A DNA stretch of 64,000 nucleotides from Microbispora sp. H11081 (GTDB taxonomy: Bacteria > Actinomycetota > Actinomycetes > Streptosporangiales > Streptosporangiaceae), in contig NZ_JABBWV010000001.1 of the NCBI RefSeq assembly GCF_012999535.1, positions 930,001-994,000 on the forward strand, written 5' to 3'. How positions within the stretch are numbered: position 1 is the first letter of the stretch; every line of letters begins with the position of its first letter. The translations under genes were made by a program, and so were the position numbers. Below, piece by piece: positions 1 through 10,669 of the stretch. The notes below the pieces were generated by a model. The model was not told the origin of the DNA. It saw nothing but the letters and a program-made list of their open reading frames with translations, and made no database searches.

Positions 1-53
1 TCGGCCAACTCGGTCAGCCGGTCTTTGGCCTCACTGATCGGGATTATCTCCAT
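1..53 (-). CDS. Phd/YefM-type antitoxin, N-terminal fragment (runs off left edge)
   Basis: Only the first 17 codons are inside the window, reading MEIIPISEAKDRLTELA. This matches the start of prevent-host-death/YefM antitoxins (I..SEA...L..L), which bind a RelE/ParE/Doc-type toxin and repress their own operon. The ATG at 53 is chosen because the next upstream ATG in another frame hits a stop within six codons. A perfect 18-bp palindrome lies just upstream and could be the autoregulatory operator. The toxin, if present, is outside the window. The assignment rests on a short stretch. Confidence 0.55.
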   Translation of the reverse strand, partial: MEIIPISEAKDRLTELA

Positions 54-71
54 AGGGCCATAGTAATTGAG

Positions 72-89
72 TGGCCGGAATTCCGGCCA
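72..89. promoter_or_regulatory. Perfect 18-bp palindrome, likely operator of the antitoxin gene
   Basis: The sequence TGGCCGGAATTCCGGCCA is its own reverse complement and lies 19 bases upstream of the putative antitoxin start. Type II antitoxins usually bind such palindromes to autoregulate. The position fits an operator better than a terminator, because no T-run follows. Confidence 0.45.
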
Positions 90-172
90 GAACACCGGCC
101 AGAAGCCCCGGGCACGCTTTTGTCGCTCGCCGGCCCACCGCTCTATAGCGGGCAGGTGAGGGCCGGACGGGC

Positions 173-223
173 GGTGCCCCCGGAACGCGCGCCGTTCCGG
201 GAGCGCGGGGTTCCGGGGGCACC
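173..223. terminator. Strong hairpin downstream of pruA
   Basis: A 14-bp perfect inverted repeat (GGTGCCCCCGGAAC at 173-186, its complement at 210-223) sits just past the pruA stop codon. The loop contains further self-complementary bases. There is no T-tract, which is common for actinomycete terminators. Confidence 0.55.
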
Positions 224-239
224 GGGTTCCAGGGATCCG

Positions 240-1912
<1,673 letters not shown>

Positions 1913-1916
<4 letters not shown>

Positions 1917-2824
1917 TTACCCCTCAGAGCGCGTAGGAAGAAGGCGACGTTGGCCGGGCGCTCGGCGAGGCGGCGCATGAAGTAGCCGTACCAGTCGTCG
2001 CCGTAGGGGACGTAGACCCGCACCCTCGACCCGGCATCGGCCAGCGCCGCCTGCCTGTCGGCCCGGATGCCGTAGAGCATCTGGAACTCGTAGTCCCCGG
2101 AGCCGCGCCCGGCGCTCACCGCGAGCGACTCGGCGATCGCGATCAGCCGGTCGTCGTGCGTGGCCACCATCGGATATCCGGTGCCGTTCATGAGCACGCG
2201 CAGGCACCGCACGTACGCGCGGTCGACCTCGGCCTTGCGCTGCCAGGCCACCGAGGCGGGCTCGGCGTAGGCGCCCTTGACCAGCCGCACCCGCGAGCCG
2301 GCGAGGTCGCGGCAGTCGGCCTCGCTGCGGAACAGGTACGCCTGGATGGCCACGCCCGTCTCGGGGAAGTCCTCCCGCAGCGCGCGCAGCACGCCGAGCG
2401 TCGCGTCGACGGTGGTGTGGTCCTCCATGTCCAGGGTGACCGTGGCGCCGGACTCCCGCGCCGCCGCGCAGATCTGCCGCGCGTTCTCCAGGGACAGGCC
2501 AGGGTCGAGGGCCTGGCCGACGGCCGACAGCTTGACCGACGCCTCGGCCCGGTCGCCGAGGCCGAGCGGCCGCAACGCCTCCAGCAGCGAGACGTACGCC
2601 TTGGCGGTCGCGACGGCGGCCCCGGGGTCCCGGACCTCCTCGCCCAGATGATCGATCGTGACGGACAGCCCGGAGCCGGTGAGGCGGCGCGTCGCGTCGA
2701 CGGCGTCCGCGGCGGACTCGCCGGCCACGAAGCGGTCGACGACCTTGCGCGTGAGCGGGAGCCCCGACACGGCCCGGCGGGCGAGCGGGCTGCGTGAGCC
2801 CGCGAGAAGCAGGGAACCGAGCAT
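1913..2824 (-). CDS. putB: Proline dehydrogenase
   Basis: A 303-residue monofunctional FAD-dependent proline dehydrogenase that oxidises proline to P5C and passes electrons to the quinone pool. Family motifs are visible in order: KLSAVG near residue 100, TLDMEDH, the barrel segment VRLVKGAY, and the C-terminal YFMRRLAERP helix that binds proline carboxylate. It is first in a two-gene operon with pruA (4-base overlap), and its 5' end faces the regulator gene across a short divergent promoter region. The arrangement equals the Rv1188-Rv1187-Rv1186c locus of mycobacteria (putB-pruA-pruC). Confidence 0.94.
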
Positions 2825-2889
2825 GGCCCCAGGCTAAATCCGCACGTCACGGAAGTTCCACGGACATCCGCCACAGCATTCTTCGACAT
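2825..2889. promoter_or_regulatory. Divergent promoter region of putB and the PucR regulator
   Basis: Only about 65 bases separate the putB start from the best start of the regulator, so both promoters and any binding site for the regulator must lie here or inside the 5' ends. I see no clear -35/-10 pair or long palindrome. Confidence 0.4.
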
Positions 2890-3963
2890 ATGTACAAGAA
2901 TGTCGGCATGCAAGACATCGTCGATGAGATCTCCCGCCTGCTGGACGCCTCCGTGACGCTGGAGGACCGCTCGTTCAACCTGCTCGCGTACGGCGCGCAG
3001 AGCGGGGACATCGACCGTGTGCGGCAGGAGTCGATCCTGCGCAGGCACGCGTCCGACGAGGTGCGGGCCCACTTCGAGGCGTACGGCATCGCCACCGCGA
3101 CGGGCCCCGTGCGCATCCCCGGCCTGCCAGGACTGCTCGGCCGCGTGTGCGTGCCGCTGCGGCACGGCGGGGTGACCTACGGCTACCTGTGGGCGCTGGA
3201 GTCCGGCGCGCTCACCGACGAGCGCCTGGCGGCCGTCGCGCCGCTGGTCGGCCGGGCCGCCGCGCTGCTGGCCGGGCAGGCGAGGGGCAGGCACGCCCCG
3301 CTGCGCGAGTTCTTCTCCGCCGACCCCGCCGTCCGCGCCGCCGCGGGCGTCGCGATCGAGGGGCCGGTGACGGCCGTGGCCGTCCGTACGCCTGCGGAGG
3401 TGGCCGGGCCGCCGCGCACGCTGCCGCGCGGCGTGCTGGCCGACCCCGACGTGACCGAGGCGGCCGTCGACGCGCCGCTACTCGCGGTGCTGGCGCCCGC
3501 CGCGCAGGCCGCGCACGTCGCCGGTCTACTGCACGGCCTGTACGGCATGGCCGCCGGAGTGGGCGGCCCGCGCGACGACCCGGGGGAGGCCTGGCAGAGC
3601 TGGCGGGAGGCGCTGCTGGCGCTGCGGGTGGCCGAGCACGTCGAGCGGCACGCCCCGGTCGCCGACTGGAGCGCTCTCGGCGTCTACCGGCTGCTGGCCC
3701 GGCTGTCCCCGCGCGAACTCGCCGACCTCGCCGCGGAGTCGGCCGCGCTCACGCCCCGGATCGCCGGCAGCGTGGAGACCTACCTCGACCACGCCGGGCA
3801 GGTCCAGGAGACGGCGGCGGTGCTGGGCGTGCACCGGCAGACGCTGTACTACCGCCTGGGCAAGGCCGGGCAGCTCACCGGGCTCGACCTCGCCGACGGG
3901 GAGGACCGCCTGCTGCTCCACCTGTCGCTGAAGGCGGCGGCCCTCCTGTCCGGCCACGGGTGA
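2890..3963 (+). CDS. pruC: PucR-family transcriptional regulator of proline catabolism
   Basis: About 357 residues if started at the ATG at 2890; another in-frame ATG lies at 2908, directly before the conserved QDIVDEISRLLDASV segment. The N-terminal two thirds form a sensor region (GAF/CdaR-like, with a glycine- and valine-rich core). The C-terminus carries the PucR helix-turn-helix signature: hydrophobic helix, AAVLGVHRQTLYYRL, then a final helix. It is divergent from putB-pruA, as PruC is in mycobacteria, where it activates these genes in response to proline/P5C. The link to proline is by context and family precedent. Confidence 0.85.
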   Translation: MYKNVGMQDIVDEISRLLDASVTLEDRSFNLLAYGAQSGDIDRVRQESILRRHASDEVRAHFEAYGIATATGPVRIPGLPGLLGRVCVPLRHGGVTYGYLWALESGALTDERLAAVAPLVGRAAALLAGQARGRHAPLREFFSADPAVRAAAGVAIEGPVTAVAVRTPAEVAGPPRTLPRGVLADPDVTEAAVDAPLLAVLAPAAQAAHVAGLLHGLYGMAAGVGGPRDDPGEAWQSWREALLALRVAEHVERHAPVADWSALGVYRLLARLSPRELADLAAESAALTPRIAGSVETYLDHAGQVQETAAVLGVHRQTLYYRLGKAGQLTGLDLADGEDRLLLHLSLKAAALLSGHG

Positions 3964-3997
3964 ATGCCCACGGGTGTGAACGTTGGCGGACAGCGCA

Positions 3998-5182
3998 CTA
4001 GCGTCCCTGGACCGGGTAGACCCGCACCCGCTCGACGTGGACCACGCCGCCGGGGGCGCCGTTGCGCAGCACCAGGCCCATGCCCTGCGACCTCGGGACG
4101 TACGGGCCGGTGTAGTTCCACACCTGCCTGCCGTCCAGCCAGAAGATCACCCGGCCGGGCAGCCAGTCGACGGCGAACGTGTGCCACTGAGTGAAGTCGG
4201 CCGCCGTCTCGGCCCGCTCCAGGTCAGGGCCCCGCCGGACGGAGAACTCCGCGCGCGGCGCGCCGGCGTCGCCGATCCCCCGCACGCCGATCTCCGCGTC
4301 CTCAGTCCTCGAGTCCTCGGTCCTCGAGTCCTCGGTCCTCGCCTGCTCAGTTCCCGCGCCGTCCGCCCCGGCGAACTCCGGGACGTCGTACGGCGAGCCG
4401 CCGCGCCCGGCGAACCGCGCGTCACGGCGTCCGGGGCCGTCCGGCCCGGCGGAGCGCAGCAGCGCCTCGGGAAGCGCGCCGTCCTCGGCCCGCAGGCGGA
4501 CCTCCCAGCGGCCGTACCGCTGGACCGAGGCCGCCGACAGGTCGAGTTCCGCGCCGTTCCCGTCGAGGCGCAGCGGCTGCCCGCCGAAGTCCTCCGTCAG
4601 GGCCGGTGCGCCCCAGCCCGTGGAGGCGCTCGAAGAGCGGGGGAGTGGCGTACGCGACGGCACGGAGGGTTGCCGCGCGGCCCCGCCCGCGCCTCCGGGG
4701 ATCACCCGGGCGGGCGTGCGGTCCTCACGGGGCACGTCCTCCGGCTCGATGACGTCCACCACGACCGGCCGGTCGGCGGTGCGCACCGGCCGCGCGAGCC
4801 GCATCGGGGGCTCGGCCCCCGTGGTGGGAGCGGAGGTCGCCCGCGGGCTCGGGGCGGGTTTGGGGGAGGGCGGCGGCGACGGCGGGGCGGAGACCTCGCC
4901 GATCTTCTCGGCGACCTTGTCGCCGGTCTCGGCAGGGGCGACCGCGCCATTCCGGCCGGCGTCGTCCACGGCGGCGGCGGTGGCGGTCTGCGTCGCGCTC
5001 ACTCCCGCCGCGTTCGCGTTTCCCGGCAGGGCGCCGGAGGAACCGGGGGCGGACGCGGATTCCTGCGTGGTGGACTCGCCCCCGGCGTTGAACACCTTCG
5101 TGGAGTCCCCGCTCGAACATGCGCTGGCGGCGGCGATGAGCATCGCCGCCGCCACCGCTAAACCAGGCCCATGAAGTGACAT
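3998..5182 (-). CDS. Secreted lipoprotein with GH16-like (concanavalin-fold) C-terminal domain
   Basis: A 394-residue protein. Its signal peptide ends in a lipobox (AAASAC, Cys at about 22), so it should be lipid-anchored on the outer face of the membrane. Residues 25-210 are Pro/Ala/Ser/Thr-rich linker. The C-terminal part (about 220-394) has the strands of a family 16 glycoside hydrolase or laminarinase-like lectin fold, for example WHTFAVDWLPGRVIFWLDG. The stretch where the catalytic E-x-D-x-x-E would be expected is interrupted by low-complexity RTEDS repeats, so enzyme activity is doubtful. It may bind rather than cut polysaccharide. Confidence 0.72.
   Translation of the reverse strand: MSLHGPGLAVAAAMLIAAASACSSGDSTKVFNAGGESTTQESASAPGSSGALPGNANAAGVSATQTATAAAVDDAGRNGAVAPAETGDKVAEKIGEVSAPPSPPPSPKPAPSPRATSAPTTGAEPPMRLARPVRTADRPVVVDVIEPEDVPREDRTPARVIPGGAGGAARQPSVPSRTPLPRSSSASTGWGAPALTEDFGGQPLRLDGNGAELDLSAASVQRYGRWEVRLRAEDGALPEALLRSAGPDGPGRRDARFAGRGGSPYDVPEFAGADGAGTEQARTEDSRTEDSRTEDAEIGVRGIGDAGAPRAEFSVRRGPDLERAETAADFTQWHTFAVDWLPGRVIFWLDGRQVWNYTGPYVPRSQGMGLVLRNGAPGGVVHVERVRVYPVQGR
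4300..4342. repeat. 15-bp tandem repeat inside the lipoprotein gene
   Basis: About three copies of a 15-bp unit related to GTCCTCGAGTCCTCG encode a repeated RTEDS pentapeptide. The array is in frame, so copy-number change would not disrupt the reading frame. Confidence 0.7.
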
Positions 5183-5245
5183 GAGCCGAGTTAATCACAT
5201 GAATTCACTCAGATAACGGTCTTAATCCGGTAATACCGCTTGCCT

Positions 5246-6298
5246 TTACGCGCAGGTCTTCTCGTATACGCGAAGCAGTTCCATGCTGATTCGCTCGACC
5301 GAATAGCGGGAGCGGGCGCGGTCGGCCGCCGCGTAGCCGATGGCCGTACGCAGGGTGGCGTCGCCGAGCAGGCGGCGGATCCGGTGGGCGATCTCCAGCG
5401 GGCGGTCGGGCCGGGTCAGGAATCCGGTCACGCCGTCCACCACCGAGTCGAGGTGCGCCCCGGCGGCCGAGGCGATGACCGGGATCCCGCACGCCATGGC
5501 CTCCAGCGCCGCCGTGCCCGTGGGAACGGCGGACGGCAGCGACAGCACCAGGTCGGCGCTGCGCATGAGCTTGGGCATCGCGGTGTGCGGGACCATGCCG
5601 AGCATCTCCACGCGGTCGGCCACGCCGTGCTCCCCGGCGAGGGCGCGCAGCCGCTCGACGCTCTGCTCGTCGCCGCCGGCGATCACGAGTTCGGCCTCCG
5701 GGACGGCCCGCAGCGCGTGCACGGCGTAGTCGGCGCCCACGTGCCCCACGTGCAGAAGACGGGGGCGCTCGCCCCTCGGGAAGGCGGGGCCCTGACGGCG
5801 GAACCGCTCGATGTCCACGCCGTGCGGGACGACCGAGATGTTGCGGCGGGGCACGCCCATCCGGATCAGCTCGGACTCCTCGTCGGCGCAGGCGGCGATG
5901 ACCGCCCTGGCGCGGCGTCCGATCGCGCACTCCAGCCGCCGTACGGGCGCCGTGGTCCGGTTGTCGTCGTAGTGGCTGTGGAAGGTCTGGGTCACCGGCA
6001 CGCCCAGGCCCTCGGAGCCGGCGATGGCCGCGAGGCCGCTGGACCACGAGTAGGCGTGGATGATGTCCGGGCGGTGCTCCCGCCACCTGCGCCGCAGGCC
6101 CTCGCTGAAGTCCGGGATGTAGGGGAGGAGGTCGCTCTCCGACAGCTCCACGTCGGGGCCGGCGGGCACGTGCTCGACACCGTCCCCCTTGACCATCGAC
6201 CGGGTGTAGACGGTCACCCGGTGGCCTCGCCCCAGCTCGCGGGCGATGGCGGGAGTGTCGGAAGTCAGCTCGTGCGCGGAGACGATCGCGATATCCAT
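5246..6298 (-). CDS. Family 4 glycosyltransferase
   Basis: About 350 residues, cytosolic or membrane-associated, transferring a sugar from a nucleotide donor to an unknown acceptor. The ATG at 6298 (MDIAIVSAHEL) starts the first Rossmann strand; a longer start at 6352 adds an unlikely basic leader. The N-domain has RPDIIHAYSW. The C-domain has LHVGHV, ELVIAGGDEQ and the donor-site helix GTAALEAMACGIPVIAS. The first glutamate of the usual EX7E motif is not present at its normal place (SAVPTGTAALE). It stands alone; the next gene upstream is separated by a terminator. Confidence 0.82.
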   Translation of the reverse strand: MDIAIVSAHELTSDTPAIARELGRGHRVTVYTRSMVKGDGVEHVPAGPDVELSESDLLPYIPDFSEGLRRRWREHRPDIIHAYSWSSGLAAIAGSEGLGVPVTQTFHSHYDDNRTTAPVRRLECAIGRRARAVIAACADEESELIRMGVPRRNISVVPHGVDIERFRRQGPAFPRGERPRLLHVGHVGADYAVHALRAVPEAELVIAGGDEQSVERLRALAGEHGVADRVEMLGMVPHTAMPKLMRSADLVLSLPSAVPTGTAALEAMACGIPVIASAAGAHLDSVVDGVTGFLTRPDRPLEIAHRIRRLLGDATLRTAIGYAAADRARSRYSVERISMELLRVYEKTCA

Positions 6299-6495
6299 GG
6301 CACACCTCAAGACAGGAAGGCGTCTGAAAGGGTGTGCCTGCGTCCTAGGCACGCTCGATGTAGATGATGTTTACCTTACTCTGATTCGCGCTAAACACCT
6401 AATCGGGAAAATCATGCGCTCTCCCGGCAGCCAGGGCGCGGCACGCCCGCGGCCGTCGCCCGCGGCGTCTGCCCAGGTAAGAGCGAGGACGCGCC

Positions 6496-6521
6496 GCGCC
6501 GCCCCTGCGCGGGGGCGGCGC
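6496..6521. terminator. GC-rich hairpin terminator
   Basis: A 10-bp perfect stem (GCGCCGCCCC with its complement) and a 6-base loop lie just past the stop of the SpoIIE phosphatase gene. It would end minus-strand transcription before the glycosyltransferase gene. Confidence 0.6.
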
Positions 6522-6525
6522 CGCG

Positions 6526-8340
6526 TCAGCGGGATCGGCGCAGCGTGAGGATGGTGATCTCGTCGACCACGTGGCTGCCGCAGAAAGCCCGGTGGTCCTC
6601 CTCGATGGCCTTGACGACCGCGCCCGGGGGCTGCCCGGCGCAGCGCGCGAGAGCCTCGGTGAGCCGCTGCTCGCCGTAGTTGTCCCCGGCGGGGCTCCGC
6701 GAGCCCACCAGGCCGTCGCTGTAGAGCACGAGGACCTCCCCGGACGACAGCGTGAGCTCCTCCGTCGCGGGAACCGAGCCTTCCTCGAAGCCCAGGGGGA
6801 CGCCGCCGCCCTCGGTGAACCGCACGCCGCCGGCCGGCTGGATCAGCGCCGCGGGATGGTGTCCCGCCGAGGCGAGCCGCACCTTGCGGCCGCGGACGAA
6901 GCCGGCCGCGGCCATCACGAACAGACCCGTGTTCTGCGCGACGAGGGCGTCGCTGACCTTGCGCAGGGCTTGCCCAGGGTCGTCCTCCCAGACGCTCAGC
7001 ACGCGCAGGCCGTTGCGGACGATGGCGGTGACGGCCGCAGCCTCCTCACCGCGCCCCGCCGTGCTGCCGATGACGAACCCCCACCCGTTCTTGACGGGGA
7101 ACACGTCGTAGAACTCGCCGCCGATGGCCCGCATGCCGGAACCGGGGTGGTAGGCGGCCGCGATCTCGAAGCCGGGGATGCCGGCGAGGGTGCGGGGGAG
7201 CACGCCGGTCTGCAGGGTGTCGGCGGCCTGCGCCCGGCGCTGGAACCCCTGCTGGGCCCGCATCGCCAGGCCGAGGTGCAGGCCGATCTCCTCCATGAGG
7301 CCGAGGTCGGCCAGGCCGAACGGCGGCCGGTCGCGCAGCCGCACCAGCGTGAGCACGCCGCGCGTCTCGTCGTCGGCGCGGATCGGCACGCTGAGCAGCG
7401 AGCCCGCCCGCATCGCCTGGAGCACGCCACTGCCGAGCAGGGACTCGTCGGTCAGCATCTCGTGGACGACGCCGCTCTGCGTGGCCATCACCTGCTCAAC
7501 CACCGGCGCCTGCGCCGGCGGGGCCTCCTCGACCGTCCGCTGCAGCCGCCCGACCGGCTGGTCGCTCGGCCCGATGACGACCGTCCTCGCCAGCCCGCCG
7601 TCGCCGGCGACGTCCGCTACCACCCAGTCGGCCGTCTCCCCGGCCAGCAGGCGGGCCGCCCGCAGCAGGGCGACCGGCTCGCGCAGGCTCTCCTCGTCCA
7701 GCAGCAGCGCGGTCAGCCGCGACAGCAGTTCGTGCCGCCTGGCCGCCGCCAGGAGAGCCGCCTCGTCGGGCGCGCCCGTCTGCACGCTCTGCACGGCGGG
7801 CTCCGGCAGCTGGACCTCGGTGGGCAGCACGACCCCCGCGATCATCTCCTGTGGCTCGCCCGGCATGCGCAGGCGGCTCAGCACCAGCCGTACGGTGTGG
7901 GCGCGGCCCTGGTGGGTCAGCCGGGTCTGGAACGAGGCGTTGTCCTCGCCGTGGAGTAGCGCGGCGAAGCGCTGCCGGAACGCGGCGCGGGCGGTCACGT
8001 CGACGAGCAGCGGGAAGGCGCGGCCGATGAGGTAACCGGCCGGACTGCCCAGCAGGCGGGTGGTCTCGTTGTTGATTCGGCGCACCGTGCCGCCCGTGTC
8101 CATGATGATCACGGGGATCGGCAGCGCGCGGAACACCTGGCGCAGCAGCTTCTGCTCGCGCTGGCTCCCGCCGTCTCTGCGCCTGCGGCCGCGCACCAGT
8201 TCGCTCAGGGCCTTGCGGAGCAGTTCCTCGGCGGCGTCCAGCTCCCGTAGCATCGCACCCGGATCGGGATCGTCCCTTAGGGTGGTGATGCGGTCGGCGA
8301 GTCCGCTCAACGCGCGCTCAAGCTCGGCGGTGTCGGGCAA
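6526..8340 (-). CDS. PAS-GAF-SpoIIE serine phosphatase (RsbU-like)
   Basis: A 604-residue cytosolic sensor phosphatase. In order: a short coiled-coil N-terminus (about 1-60), a PAS domain (about 70-180, IPVIIMDTGGTVRRIN), a GAF domain (about 210-355) and a PP2C/SpoIIE domain (about 380-600, with GGEFYDVF, LASAGHHPA and LVLYSDGLV carrying metal-binding acidic residues). Such enzymes dephosphorylate STAS anti-anti-sigma factors, releasing a SigB/F-type sigma factor. A STAS protein, such a sigma factor and an HATPase kinase are encoded within the next 4 kb. It is divergent from a GAF-ANTAR gene. Confidence 0.9.
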   Translation of the reverse strand: MPDTAELERALSGLADRITTLRDDPDPGAMLRELDAAEELLRKALSELVRGRRRRDGGSQREQKLLRQVFRALPIPVIIMDTGGTVRRINNETTRLLGSPAGYLIGRAFPLLVDVTARAAFRQRFAALLHGEDNASFQTRLTHQGRAHTVRLVLSRLRMPGEPQEMIAGVVLPTEVQLPEPAVQSVQTGAPDEAALLAAARRHELLSRLTALLLDEESLREPVALLRAARLLAGETADWVVADVAGDGGLARTVVIGPSDQPVGRLQRTVEEAPPAQAPVVEQVMATQSGVVHEMLTDESLLGSGVLQAMRAGSLLSVPIRADDETRGVLTLVRLRDRPPFGLADLGLMEEIGLHLGLAMRAQQGFQRRAQAADTLQTGVLPRTLAGIPGFEIAAAYHPGSGMRAIGGEFYDVFPVKNGWGFVIGSTAGRGEEAAAVTAIVRNGLRVLSVWEDDPGQALRKVSDALVAQNTGLFVMAAAGFVRGRKVRLASAGHHPAALIQPAGGVRFTEGGGVPLGFEEGSVPATEELTLSSGEVLVLYSDGLVGSRSPAGDNYGEQRLTEALARCAGQPPGAVVKAIEEDHRAFCGSHVVDEITILTLRRSR

Positions 8341-8437
8341 GCTGCCTCCCTCTCTCGACGTAGACGCTACGCCAAAGCCCGGGGCTAATCGATCCAGCCC
8401 GGATTAACCCGGAAACAATGGGAATGGTCTTTCTACC

Positions 8438-9148
8438 ATGGAGACGACATCCATCCTCGCGCGTGACCTCGCGGCTCTGGGCCGTGTTACAGAGGGCACG
8501 TCCGCCGAGAGTGTCCTGCGCGGCATCGCCGAGGCGGTGGCGCGGGGAGTGCCCGGCTGCGCGGGCGGCACCGCCGAGCTGTGGATGGAGGAGCGGGTGC
8601 TGCTGGCCGCATCCCACAGCGAGCTCACCGTCCTGATCGACAGGGAGCGCGACCTGCGCGAGGGCCCGTCGAGGGAGGCGCTGTCCACCGGGCGCCCGGT
8701 GGCGGTCCCCGACGTGATGCGCGAGTCCCGCTGGACCCGCTACGCCGCCACCGCCGTGCGGCAGGGGGTGCGCTCGGTCCTCGCCGTGCCGATCGCCGTG
8801 GACAACGCCGTCGTGATCATCGGCCTGTACGGCGTGCGCCCCGGCGTGTTCGCTCCCGGAGGGCCGCTCCTGGCGCTGCTGCGCGAGCAGGTGACCGTGG
8901 CGCTGGCGAACATCTGGGAGTTCGACGACGTGCTGACCGGCGCGGCGCAGATGCAGGAGGCCCTCGCCGGCCGTTCGGTGATCGACCAGGCCAAGGGCAT
9001 CATCATGTCGAAGAGCGGCTGCTCCGCCGAGGAGGCGTTCGACGAGCTCAGGCGGGTGTCGCAGCACCACCAGGTCAAGGTGGCCGACCTGGCCAGGCTC
9101 CTGGTCACCGAGCACCAGCAGAAGCACGGGGGAGCGGCCCCCGACTGA
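8438..9148 (+). CDS. GAF-ANTAR RNA-binding antiterminator
   Basis: A 236-residue protein with an N-terminal GAF sensor (about 15-165) and a C-terminal ANTAR domain (about 175-225). The ANTAR part shows the typical IDQAKGIIMSK..CSAEEAFDELRRVSQ three-helix pattern. ANTAR proteins bind paired hairpins in nascent RNA and prevent termination. Its position between phosphatase and anti-anti-sigma genes suggests it responds to the same stress signals; the direct RNA targets are not visible here. No strong Shine-Dalgarno precedes the ATG. Confidence 0.88.
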   Translation: METTSILARDLAALGRVTEGTSAESVLRGIAEAVARGVPGCAGGTAELWMEERVLLAASHSELTVLIDRERDLREGPSREALSTGRPVAVPDVMRESRWTRYAATAVRQGVRSVLAVPIAVDNAVVIIGLYGVRPGVFAPGGPLLALLREQVTVALANIWEFDDVLTGAAQMQEALAGRSVIDQAKGIIMSKSGCSAEEAFDELRRVSQHHQVKVADLARLLVTEHQQKHGGAAPD

Positions 9149-9221
9149 GCCGGCGCGCGGGCGGCCCTGGAGGGCTCAGGGGCGGGCTCGGAGGAGCGTG
9201 CGGGGCCGGGACCGGCTGGGC

Positions 9222-9575
9222 TCAGGCGGCGAACGCGGCCAGCGCCTCGTCGAGGGTGTCGAACAGCGGCAGCCGCTCGGACAGGCCGGTCACCCACATG
9301 ACCTTGGAGTTCGGGTACTGCACGGAGACCAGCGCGAAGTTGCCGCCGGCCGTGGTGGAGCGCTGCCAGTTGTGCACTATCAGCCCCAGGGCGCGGGAGT
9401 CCATGAAGGTAACGCCGCCCAGATCGAGGATCATGTCGGGGCCGTGGTCGTCCACCGTGGCGTCCAGATAGTCGGAGAACTGCTCACGAGTCGTGGCGTC
9501 GAGGACGCCGTTCACATGGACCACCACGATGTCCCCCGCCATGCTCGACGTCAGGGACAGCAGTTTGTTAGACAC
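9222..9575 (-). CDS. STAS-domain anti-anti-sigma factor
   Basis: A 117-residue single-domain STAS protein. The start is a GTG at 9575 (VSNKLLSLTSSMAGD), preceded by GAGGAGG at six bases; longer open frames upstream lack a ribosome site. The phosphorylatable serine lies in GGVTFMDSRALGLIVH, the classic D-S motif of SpoIIAA/RsbV. In its unphosphorylated form it should bind the HATPase kinase and free the sigma factor. It is transcribed divergently from the sigma gene across about 190 bases. Confidence 0.88.
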   Translation of the reverse strand: MSNKLLSLTSSMAGDIVVVHVNGVLDATTREQFSDYLDATVDDHGPDMILDLGGVTFMDSRALGLIVHNWQRSTTAGGNFALVSVQYPNSKVMWVTGLSERLPLFDTLDEALAAFAA

Positions 9576-9765
9576 CTCGCGCCTCCTCTGCGGCAACATT
9601 ACTGGTGCCGAAGGGGTGGTGATACTCCTGATTTTGAGGCAATATACTGAAGCAGAGGTCCAGCAGAGGGCCTCGTCTCGATACTGTAGCGAGGCGCGCC
9701 TTCTGCCAGGTAACCCTAGACGCGTAGGCGCCCTCGCGAGAAGAAAATACGAGGGGACTGCGCAG

Positions 9766-10545
9766 ATGGCTGCCGAGGTCCGTGTAGAGACCGCCAGCAA
9801 TCCGACCGCCGAAGAGCTCCTGGCCGAGCTGGCCGAGGACGGACTGTCCGAGGAGCGGCGGGAACGCCTCCGTGAGATGATCGTCGAAATGCACCGCCCG
9901 ATGGCGAGGGACATCGCCCGGCGGTATCTCAACCGTGGCGAGCCGATGGAAGACCTCCTCCAGGCCGCGTACGTCGGCCTCATGAAGGCCATCAACGGCT
10001 TCGACCCCACCCTGGGGCACAGCTTCCGCGGCTACGCCATGGTCACGATGACGGGCGAGGTCAAGCGGCACTTCCGCGACCGCACCTGGGCCGTCCGGGT
10101 GCCCCGCCTCTACCAGGAGCGCCGGGCCGAGCTCAACCGGCACGTCGCCGACATGACCCAGGAGCTGGGCCGGTTCCCCACGGTGGCCGAGCTCGCCAAG
10201 AAGATGGGGCTGTCCGAGGAGGACATGCTCCTCACCATGGACGCCTCCGCCGCGTACAGCACCCTGTCCCTCGACGCGCCGATCGGCGCCGACGACGACG
10301 CCGCCGCGCTGGGCGACGTCATCCCCGAAGAGGACGACGCCCTCGACACCCTCGTGGACGCCGAGGCGCTGAAGCCTCTCATCGACCTTCTCCCCGAGCG
10401 GGAGAAGAACATCCTCCTGCTGCGTTTCTACGGCAACATGACCCAGGCCGAGATCGCGGCGGAGTTCGGCATATCGCAGATGCACGTCTCGCGGATCCTC
10501 CGCAAGACCCTCGATCAGCTCCGGGCGGAGCTTGTCGCGGGATGA
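9766..10545 (+). CDS. SigB/SigF-family RNA polymerase sigma factor
   Basis: 259 residues. The ATG at 9766 (MAAEVRVETA) is preceded by GAGGGG at nine bases and matches the family N-terminus. Region 2 is clear (DLLQAAYVGLMKAINGFDP, then SFRGYAMVTMTGEVKRHFRD), followed by region 3 and the region 4 helix-turn-helix (MTQAEIAAEFGISQMHVSRIL). This group directs general-stress or developmental genes and is held inactive by a serine-kinase anti-sigma factor. The HATPase gene lies 124 bases downstream in the same direction, as expected for the cognate pair. Confidence 0.93.
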   Translation: MAAEVRVETASNPTAEELLAELAEDGLSEERRERLREMIVEMHRPMARDIARRYLNRGEPMEDLLQAAYVGLMKAINGFDPTLGHSFRGYAMVTMTGEVKRHFRDRTWAVRVPRLYQERRAELNRHVADMTQELGRFPTVAELAKKMGLSEEDMLLTMDASAAYSTLSLDAPIGADDDAAALGDVIPEEDDALDTLVDAEALKPLIDLLPEREKNILLLRFYGNMTQAEIAAEFGISQMHVSRILRKTLDQLRAELVAG

Positions 10546-10669
10546 GAGGATGCGACGATGCCCGGGACACCGCCTGTGCCGAGGCGGTGTCCCGGGGTAT
10601 CTTCGTGCTGCCCACAGCCTATGGATCTACCCTGAGACAGTCAGACTTCCGGCAGGAGGCGTGTACCGG

